A stretch of 20,980 nt of DNA from Alphaproteobacteria bacterium (lineage in GTDB: Bacteria > Pseudomonadota > Alphaproteobacteria > Micropepsales > Micropepsaceae): contig PKWC01000233.1 of assembly GCA_003131925.1 (NCBI GenBank), positions 22,884 to 43,863 of the forward strand, written 5' to 3'. The translations under genes and the position numbers were made by a program. The first letter of the stretch is position 1; each line of letters begins with the position of its first letter. This document shows, one piece after another, positions 15,291 to 20,980 of the stretch. Below the pieces are notes generated by a model that was not told the origin of the DNA, searched no databases, and was given only the letters and a program-made list of their open reading frames with translations.

Positions 15291-16417
15291 TGCCGCCGCA
15301 ATTCGGCCTCGGCCTGCGTCTTCTGGTCTACAACCGGCTGAGGCTGCTCATTGCCTCCGCCAGCGTCGCCATGGGCGTGGTCGTTATCTTTGTCGAACTT
15401 GGATTGCTGTTCGGCATGCTAGATGCACAGGCGCTCATCGCCAATCTGGTCCGCGGCGATCTTCTGGTCATGAACATTGCCCGGATCAATCTGCATCGTT
15501 GGGACAAGCTCTATCCCGTGAGAATCGATCAGGCGGCGGCTGTGCCCGGAGTGGCGCGGGTGACGCCGGTCTATGAAGATCACGTGGGCATGCAGGATCC
15601 CGACGACAAGCGGGTTCGCCGCATCATCCTCTATGCCTTCCCCCCGGATGACATTCCGTTCAGGCTCGACGATCCGGCGAGCATCACGCACGCGCTGAAG
15701 GTTTCGCACGGTTTTCTCTACGACCGTCTCTCCCGCCCGATTTTCGGCAAATTTCAGGCAGGTGATGACATCAAGCTCGACACCGTCCCTGCGCGTGTCG
15801 GCGGATATGTCAATATCGGTGTGGATATCGTCAATGACGGGAACATCCTCATCAGCAAGGGCGACTGGCTTGCGCGCTCGCCGGATGCAAAGCCGATCAT
15901 GGGCGTGATCCATCTCAAGCCCGGCGTACCGGTCGAGGAGGCGCGGAGAGCCATCCTCGCGGCTCTGCCGGCCGACGTCTCCGTGCTCACGCCCGCCGAA
16001 ACCGCGAGGCGCGAAAGCATGTACACGCTGCGCTCGGCGCCCGTCGGTATCCTGTTCCTCGTTGGCATGCTGGCAGGCTTGGTCATCGGCACGATCAACT
16101 GCTATCAGGTCCTGTACAACGAGATCAGCGACCGTCTTCCCCAATTTGCCACGCTCAAGGCCATGGGTTTCTCCAACCGGTTTCTTCGCGGTGTGATTCT
16201 CGAACAGGCCGTCGTTCTGTCGTTGACGGGATTTGTGACCGGCATGATCGTGTCCTGGCTCGCCGACTGGTATATCGCCTCGCAATCGATGCTCCCCATA
16301 CGGATTACAGGTCCGTCGGGCTTCATCGTCTGCAGCCTCACCTTTGCAATGTGCATGGTCGCAGGGCTGATCGCCATCAGGCGGGTGGCCGTGGCGGATC
16401 CGGCTGCATTGTATTGA
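15290..16417 (+). CDS. DevC-like ABC permease 2 (FtsX/MacB type)
   Basis: A 375-aa second permease with the same plan: helix 1 at about 20-43 after L-L-V-Y-N-R-L-R-L-L (11-20), a periplasmic domain (about 50-245), then helices at about 250-275, 300-325 and 343-365. It has the coupling segment Q-F-A-T-L-K-A-M-G-F (285-294) and the same A-D-P-A-A-L-Y end as permease 1. The ATG at 15290 overlaps the previous stop; the open frame runs 150 bp further upstream, but that part would lie inside permease 1 and is not family-like. Known DevBCA systems have one DevC, presumably a homodimer, so two adjacent divergent copies suggest a heterodimer. It ends 7 bp before the ATPase gene. Confidence 0.86.
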   Translation: MPPQFGLGLRLLVYNRLRLLIASASVAMGVVVIFVELGLLFGMLDAQALIANLVRGDLLVMNIARINLHRWDKLYPVRIDQAAAVPGVARVTPVYEDHVGMQDPDDKRVRRIILYAFPPDDIPFRLDDPASITHALKVSHGFLYDRLSRPIFGKFQAGDDIKLDTVPARVGGYVNIGVDIVNDGNILISKGDWLARSPDAKPIMGVIHLKPGVPVEEARRAILAALPADVSVLTPAETARRESMYTLRSAPVGILFLVGMLAGLVIGTINCYQVLYNEISDRLPQFATLKAMGFSNRFLRGVILEQAVVLSLTGFVTGMIVSWLADWYIASQSMLPIRITGPSGFIVCSLTFAMCMVAGLIAIRRVAVADPAALY

Positions 16418-16424
16418 TAGCGCG

Positions 16425-17150
16425 ATGAACGAGCCGCTCGGATTTCCGTCGCGGTCAACACGCGGATCTGCACCTGCGGTGATTGCGCGCCAGGTGAATT
16501 TTGCCTTCGACGCGGGTTCGGCGCGCAAGCAGGTCCTCTTCGATATCGATTTCGTTCTCGATCGCGGCGAGTTCGTGATCCTCACCGGACCGTCCGGCGC
16601 CGGCAAGACCACACTGATGACACTTATCGGCGCCCTTCGCTCGCTGCAGTCGGGAAGCATCAGCGTGCTCGATACGGAACTTGCAGGCCTTAAGGCGGAA
16701 GGTCAGCGGGAGATCCGCCGCAAGATCGGGTTCATCTTCCAGGATCACAATCTGTTCGACGCTCTGACGGCCTTCCAGACGCTGTCGCTTGCGATGACGC
16801 TCGCCGGGCGGCGTCAGTCGCGAAGCGAAGCGCGCACGCTGGCCGTAACGCTTCTGTCGAAACTCTCTATGGAGCCGCAGATCGACTCCAGGCCCCGCCA
16901 GATGTCCACCGGCCAGAAGCAGCGCGTCGCCATCGCCCGTGCGCTCATCAACGAGCCGCCTATCATCATTGCCGACGAACCCACAGCGGCTCTCGATGCG
17001 GACACGGCGGCGCTTGTGATCGAACTGCTCAGGCAGCTTGTTGGAACGGCGGGGACTTCGGTCCTCATGGTCACGCATGACCGCCGCATCTTCTCGGCCG
17101 CGAACCGGATATTGACCATGGTCGACGGTCGCATCACCGCGTCGCGATGA
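16425..17150 (+). CDS. DevA-like ABC transporter ATPase
   Basis: A 241-aa nucleotide-binding subunit. It has Walker A G-P-S-G-A-G-K-T (55-62), the Q-loop at Q106 (F-I-F-Q-D-H-N-L), the signature as S-T-G-Q (161-164) in Q-M-S-T-G-Q-K-Q-R, Walker B with I-I-I-A-D-E (180-185) and H218. The stretch L-I-G-A-L-R-S-L-Q (67-75) and Q-D-H-N-L are typical of the DevA branch of the MacB/LolD group. The signature's second residue is Thr where LSGGQ has Gly, a modest variation. It powers the two DevC-like permeases. Its stop shares 4 bp (ATGA, 17147-17150) with the TolC-like gene start, so stoichiometry is probably coupled. All catalytic residues are present. Confidence 0.92.
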   Translation: MNEPLGFPSRSTRGSAPAVIARQVNFAFDAGSARKQVLFDIDFVLDRGEFVILTGPSGAGKTTLMTLIGALRSLQSGSISVLDTELAGLKAEGQREIRRKIGFIFQDHNLFDALTAFQTLSLAMTLAGRRQSRSEARTLAVTLLSKLSMEPQIDSRPRQMSTGQKQRVAIARALINEPPIIIADEPTAALDADTAALVIELLRQLVGTAGTSVLMVTHDRRIFSAANRILTMVDGRITASR

Positions 17151-18667
17151 GGGGCTCGATGAACGAAGCTCTTCGACCGCCGGGCCGGTGTTTCGCGATG
17201 CCGAATCTTGCGCTCGCCGCATTTCTCGCGATCGGTGTTTCAACCTCTTCATCTGCGGACAATACGGCGACCGTCAGTCTGACGGATTCCATCCGTGGCG
17301 TTCTCAGAACCGACAATGATGCGATCCGTCTGCAGGACGAGAAGGTGAAGACCGCGTCGGCCAATGTGAAGCAGGCGGCAGGCGCATTCGATTGGACGGC
17401 GCAGACGCAGGGCGGCTGGCAGGAACTCTATGTGCCCCGGGCGCTGTCTGGCGTGGTGCCCGGAAAAGCAGTGCTGACCAACAACACCGACACCCTCAAC
17501 GCTCTTTACTACTCAGCGAGCATCGGCCGCGAATTCCGCAACGGCATCCAGGTCGCGCCGGGCGTCACGGCCTATCCGAGCACGGGCGGCGCAACCACCG
17601 CGCAGACTTTCGGCCTGACGGTGCTGCGTCCGAGCCTTGGCCTTCGGATACCGCTCCTGCAGGGGCTTGGCGAAGAAGCGGCGGATGCCGCAGAGCTTTC
17701 GGCCAAGGCCACGCTCACCGGCACACGCTTTGATCGGGATTTTGCAATCACCCACACCGTGCACGACATGGTCCAGACCTACTGGCGATGCCTCGCCGCC
17801 GATCAGATTGCGCAAATCTCGGCGCAATCGGTGCGCGACGGCGACGAATATTACTCGACGTTGAAGAGGCAGGTCGAACGCGGGCTGCTGGAGCCCACGG
17901 TTGCGCAGCGAAGCGTCGCCGGAAACGTCACGCGCACGATTACTCTTGATCAGAACCAGGACGCAGCACGATCCTGCCACCGCGATCTGGCGCTTGCGAC
18001 CACCGGGGAAGCGATCGGAACGGCGCCGGAGCCGGCCGGCGAGATGCCGAGCCCGGCGGGCGTTGATTCTGCCGTGGCCGGCCTGAACGAGGCCGCGCTG
18101 GCCGACATGGCCCTCGACAACCGGTCGGATCTGAAAGCTGCGCGCGAATACATCGCCGCGGCACTCGCGGCACGCGAGGGCACCGAGAACGGCACGTCGC
18201 CAACGCTGAGCCTTCAGATCGATCCTACGCGCGCGATCGTGGTCTATTCGCAAGCTCTTGAGAACAACGCAGCCGAAGGAAAAGACGCGGTGGCCCTTTC
18301 GAGTCAAAGACAGGCACAGATCGCGCTGCACCAGCTTGAAAGTCAGGTAAAGGTGAACATCGGAGATGCGGTGCGCAACATTCGTTCCGCTCTCGCCGAG
18401 TGGAAGGCGGCGAGCGATGCAGAGCAGAAGACCAAAAAGGTCGTCTCAGACGCCGCAAAGCGCGCAAGGTACGGCGTGACCGATCGCAGCGATCTACTCG
18501 CAGCGAGAGACCAATTGACCCAGATTCAGACACAGGTGGTCAACGCCCGACTGCAGTTCGCCGCCGGTGTCACTTCGTTGCGTCTTGAAACGGGCACGGT
18601 GCATGCCGAACAGGAAACTCCGGCGGAAAGTGCCGCCAAGTTCTCCACTCTGCCGACGTCAGGCTAA
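17147..18667 (+). CDS. TolC-like outer-membrane efflux protein
   Basis: A 506-aa secreted protein, probably the trimeric outer-membrane duct of the exporter. A hydrophobic signal (about 19-37, with S-S-S-A before D-N) follows an unusually long N-region; an in-frame ATG at 17159 or at residue 18 could be the true start. The remainder shows TolC-style organisation: a beta-strand segment around 100-160 (R-P-S-L-G-L-R-I-P-L-L-Q-G), long helical stretches (about 165-250 and 390-485) and an inner repeat of the strand region near 340-375. R-Y-G-V-T-D-R-S-D-L-L-A-A-R (440-453) is the helix-end motif typical of this family. It overlaps the ATPase by 4 bp and ends the operon. The assignment rests on layout and context rather than close identity. 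Confidence 0.8.
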   Translation: MRGSMNEALRPPGRCFAMPNLALAAFLAIGVSTSSSADNTATVSLTDSIRGVLRTDNDAIRLQDEKVKTASANVKQAAGAFDWTAQTQGGWQELYVPRALSGVVPGKAVLTNNTDTLNALYYSASIGREFRNGIQVAPGVTAYPSTGGATTAQTFGLTVLRPSLGLRIPLLQGLGEEAADAAELSAKATLTGTRFDRDFAITHTVHDMVQTYWRCLAADQIAQISAQSVRDGDEYYSTLKRQVERGLLEPTVAQRSVAGNVTRTITLDQNQDAARSCHRDLALATTGEAIGTAPEPAGEMPSPAGVDSAVAGLNEAALADMALDNRSDLKAAREYIAAALAAREGTENGTSPTLSLQIDPTRAIVVYSQALENNAAEGKDAVALSSQRQAQIALHQLESQVKVNIGDAVRNIRSALAEWKAASDAEQKTKKVVSDAAKRARYGVTDRSDLLAARDQLTQIQTQVVNARLQFAAGVTSLRLETGTVHAEQETPAESAAKFSTLPTSG

Positions 18668-18697
18668 AGCGCTCCCCGGGCCAGCGAACAGCGCGCT

Positions 18698-20461
18698 TCA
18701 GTTGACCGCGGATATCACGCGCAGGCATCTGCCCGCGGGCGGGTCGAAATGATCGAGATGGGGAACGACCTCGCCAGCTCCGCCTTCACAGGCCAGCCAC
18801 CTGAAATCATGTTTTACGTCCCGCTCCGCCAGGCTGCGGTCGCCGACCAACGCACTAAACCCGCTTGCAGCTACGCTCCCGGACACGCTGGTGAGATGGC
18901 AGGAGGTAAGAGGATTGACATCGCTCATCTCGCAATAGGCAAACTGCAACGGGCTGGTGCAGCGATTTTGAAATCCCCAATACTGCCCGTTGCTGGTAAC
19001 TTGCAGACAGTCGGATCGGCCCGCCGAACCTTGCGCCTGCGCTGACGGAGCCGCGAGCGGTTGCGCTGGCGCCGAGACTGTATCGATCGCAAAATTGATC
19101 TCCTGGACATGCGCCGGGCGTGCTTCGGAATCGAAGCGGGTATCAATGGTGTGCACGAACGAAGTTCTGACGGGCACCGTCTGCAGGTCATCAGTTTCTT
19201 CATCCGGCAAGGAGGGCGCGTCCGCCAACAGGGACGAATGCACTGTGGTCAGGCCTGAAGCGGCGACGCCGCCGGACCGGGCACCGCCACATCCCGGGGT
19301 CGACAGGCGAGCTGTTCCGTGCAGCTTTTTTGGCGGCGGCGGAGGGGCCACGCCAAGCCGGGTCGCATACTCCAAAACGGCCGCTTCGCGCTCATCCTTG
19401 GTGAACACGTGTCCCTGGGGATACCAGGCCCGGCACGTCATGGTTCCGTCGGCAGCCTGTGCTGCCATCATCATTCCGCCTTCGGAGGTCGGTCTTAGCG
19501 TCTCAGTCTGTCCATCTGTGTAGTCGATTTCGACCTCGCTACTGCTCGCCCTGAACAGGCCGATTGCCGCGGAATCGTTCGAGACCGTGCCGATGCGGTC
19601 GTTCATGAGGGCGAAAGTGATTTCGAGCGAAGTTCCGTTCGGCGAAGTCACCACGCGTGTCAGGCCGCCTTCCGTTTCTTTGAGATCGAAGGTCGATCCA
19701 TCCACGGAGACCAGCGTCTTTCCAAGGAGCGGGCGCAGAGGCAGCAAGCTGGCCTGCGATGGCACGGCCGTGTTGTCGGCCTTTGGCGGGAACGACGGTG
19801 CGGCGGAAGCGACATGGGTCGGCGGCGATGAGTTCTCGCCAACGGTTGCCGGCTGGACGGCGGACTGGCCAGGTGCGTGCGCCGGCTTCTCGGTGGCGGG
19901 CGTCCCGCCCGGCACCCCACCGGACAAAACCACGGGCGCCGCGCCTTCATTTGGCGCGCCGCCTGCTGCTGGCTGGGCAGCCTGGGTTTGTGGCACGCCG
20001 TCCAGCTCACCGCCTGTCCACTTTCCTTCGAGCTTGTCGCCGCTCGCGGAAGAGAACGTTCCTTCGCCGTCGAACAACCCGTTGGACTGGTTGCCGTCAT
20101 ATTTCGAACCGTCCGCCCAAACCGCCCACACGTGGCCGGGCTGAAGGACGCCACCGGTAAAAGTGCTTGTGACAGTTTGGATGAACAGGCCGCGTCTCAG
20201 GAAAGTCAATGTTCCTGTGCCCGTCACGAGTCCGCCAGGGCAATATCCCGGCCACGCTATGCTGTCGCCGGAATTGAAATTAATGTCGAGCGCCTGGCAT
20301 CGCGTGCGGGGGTCCGCAATCCATTGCTGCTGCCGTTGCTGTATGCCTGGCAATTCTTCCGCACCGTGGGGCGCCAATGATCCTGTCGCCGAAGCACGTG
20401 CCATCGCGGTACCGCCCAACACGATACACAGACAAAGCATCGCTTTTTCAGCCCACGCCAT
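18698..20461 (-). CDS. Secreted MORN-repeat protein with a Cys-rich C-terminal domain
   Basis: A 587-aa protein with a signal peptide (1 to about 25, A-R-A-S-A) and a ribosome site AGGAG at 20470-20474, 8 nt before the ATG. Residues about 117-155 form two MORN repeats (D-G-S-K-Y-D-G, G-L-F-D-G-E-G-T-F, L-E-G-K-W-T-G-G), which often sit near membranes or lipids. A low-complexity Ala/Pro/Gly linker (about 157-240) leads to a middle part of unknown fold. The last 105 residues (483-587) hold six cysteines (485, 501, 510, 521, 558, 579), with W-G-F-Q-N-R-C and Q-F-A-Y-C, suggesting a disulfide-bonded domain. No enzymatic motif is seen. Convergent with the exporter operon, 30 bp apart; functional link unknown. 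Confidence 0.75.
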   Translation of the reverse strand: MAWAEKAMLCLCIVLGGTAMARASATGSLAPHGAEELPGIQQRQQQWIADPRTRCQALDINFNSGDSIAWPGYCPGGLVTGTGTLTFLRRGLFIQTVTSTFTGGVLQPGHVWAVWADGSKYDGNQSNGLFDGEGTFSSASGDKLEGKWTGGELDGVPQTQAAQPAAGGAPNEGAAPVVLSGGVPGGTPATEKPAHAPGQSAVQPATVGENSSPPTHVASAAPSFPPKADNTAVPSQASLLPLRPLLGKTLVSVDGSTFDLKETEGGLTRVVTSPNGTSLEITFALMNDRIGTVSNDSAAIGLFRASSSEVEIDYTDGQTETLRPTSEGGMMMAAQAADGTMTCRAWYPQGHVFTKDEREAAVLEYATRLGVAPPPPPKKLHGTARLSTPGCGGARSGGVAASGLTTVHSSLLADAPSLPDEETDDLQTVPVRTSFVHTIDTRFDSEARPAHVQEINFAIDTVSAPAQPLAAPSAQAQGSAGRSDCLQVTSNGQYWGFQNRCTSPLQFAYCEMSDVNPLTSCHLTSVSGSVAASGFSALVGDRSLAERDVKHDFRWLACEGGAGEVVPHLDHFDPPAGRCLRVISAVN

Positions 20462-20545
20462 ATTCTTCGCTCCTGCGCGAAACCCAACTCCGCGTTATGG
20501 TTTGACACTTCATTATGAAAAGATCATTTACAAATTAATCCTGAT
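20462..20545 (-). promoter_or_regulatory. AT-rich leader with the likely promoter of the MORN-protein gene
   Basis: The 84 bp upstream of the ATG at 20461 include an AT-rich stretch (about 20500-20545), unlike the GC-rich surroundings, plus the AGGAG ribosome site. A promoter here is likely, but no convincing -35/-10 pair with standard spacing was found. Confidence 0.4.
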
Positions 20546-20563
20546 GCGTTCGCTAACGAACGC
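20546..20563. terminator. Short hairpin between RND and MORN genes, possible terminator
   Basis: GCGTTCG-CTAA-CGAACGC is a perfect 7-bp stem with a 4-nt loop, 77-94 bp beyond the RND gene's stop. No U-tract follows in the leftward direction, although the sequence becomes AT-rich. It could end RND-operon transcripts or act in the MORN gene's control region. Confidence 0.35.
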
Positions 20564-20639
20564 TTTCGCGCTTGTCTCGGCTTCGCTGCGGTACGGGCGC
20601 AGGTCCTACGTCCGACGCAGGTGCGCGGATCAGGGATGT

Positions 20640-20980
20640 TCAGGCCACGCCGGGCCTTCGATCGGAAATGCCGAGCGGAGCGGGGTACCAGCGCTGCCAG
20701 AGTCTGCGGCAACGCAGCCGAAATCCGTCAAGATACAGATACACCACCGGCGTGGTGAAAAGGGTGAGAAGCTGGCTCACCATCAATCCGCCCACGATGG
20801 ATATGCCGAGCGACTGGCTGAAGCCCGACCCCAAGCCAAGCGCGAGGGGCAATGATCCCAATATGGCGGCGAATGTGGTCATCATGATGGGCCGGAAGCG
20901 CATCAGGCAGGCCTTGTGGATCGCGTCGCGCGACGACAGCCCCTCGCTCCGTTCGGCATCGAGCGCGAAGTCGATCATCA
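20640..20980 (-). CDS. RND multidrug efflux permease, C-terminal fragment (MdtB/MdtC-like), runs off window
   Basis: Only the last 112 or so residues are inside; the family is about 1030-1050 aa, so the rest lies beyond 20980. Seen: M-I-D-F-A-L-D-A, then A-C-L-M-R-F-R-P-I-M-M-T-T (23-35), the strongly conserved RND segment before transmembrane helix 11, then G-I-S-I-V-G-G-L (58-65) and L-L-T-L-F-T-T-P-V-V-Y-L (70-81), helix 12. The closest pattern is MdtB/MdtC of the HAE1 class. These are inner-membrane proton-driven pumps using a periplasmic adaptor and TolC. The short basic tail after helix 12 is normal. The stop is intact. Nothing indicates truncation other than the window edge. Confidence 0.92.
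   Translation of the reverse strand, partial: MIDFALDAERSEGLSSRDAIHKACLMRFRPIMMTTFAAILGSLPLALGLGSGFSQSLGISIVGGLMVSQLLTLFTTPVVYLYLDGFRLRCRRLWQRWYPAPLGISDRRPGVA

Noticed and set aside
18667..18698. Bidirectional terminator between the TolC-like and MORN genes
   Set aside because: AAGCGC and GCGCTT can pair, but the stem is 6 bp with a 20-nt loop, reaches into the stop codons and lacks a U-tract on either side.
19587..20144. Plus-strand open frame opposite the MORN-protein gene
   Set aside because: It mirrors the Ala/Pro/Gly linker of the minus-strand gene; compositional artefact without a ribosome site or motifs.

Overview
The window looks like chromosomal DNA of a GC-rich Gram-negative bacterium, most probably an alphaproteobacterium. 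This rests on dense coding, 1-4 bp gene overlaps, several TTG/GTG starts, a tripartite envelope exporter and an RND pump. The genus cannot be read from the sequence. No rRNA, tRNA, CRISPR array, insertion sequence or phage gene was recognised.

Layout. (1) About 10-6594, minus strand: a glycan or glycolipid assembly operon. In transcription order it encodes a SAM methyltransferase, a GtrB/DPM1-like polyprenyl-phosphate glycosyltransferase, a DxD glycosyltransferase, a ceramide-glucosyltransferase-like (GT21-type) enzyme, and two related membrane GT2 enzymes of the cellulose-synthase-like type. (2) 6595-7251: the largest gap. It holds a 15-bp operator-like dyad and, on the plus strand, a decayed fragment of an SRAP/YedK-type gene. 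(3) 7252-13020, minus strand: a second block with two fatty-acid-hydroxylase/sterol-desaturase-family enzymes (one with the fatty acid 2-hydroxylase signature), a DUF6311-like membrane protein and a second GT-C-type membrane protein. The two large membrane proteins share a homologous C-terminal domain. (4) 13219-18667, plus strand, divergent from block 3: a complete tripartite ABC exporter of DevBCA-TolC type, with adaptor, two different DevC-like permeases, a DevA-like ATPase and a TolC-like outer-membrane channel, all overlapping or within 7 bp. (5) 18698-20461, minus strand: a secreted MORN-repeat protein of unknown role. (6) 20640-20980, minus strand: the C-terminal end of an RND (MdtB/MdtC-like) efflux pump that continues past the window.

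Working interpretation (inference): blocks 1, 3 and 4 form one system that builds a glycosylated, possibly hydroxylated lipid and carries it through the envelope. GtrB would charge a polyprenyl-phosphate sugar donor. The GT-C proteins would use it on the periplasmic side. The cytoplasmic GT2/GT21/DxD enzymes would build the head group, the hydroxylases would modify acyl or sphingoid chains, and the Dev-type exporter would deliver the product. The known precedent is DevBCA-TolC, which exports heterocyst glycolipids in cyanobacteria. The product here is not identifiable from sequence alone.
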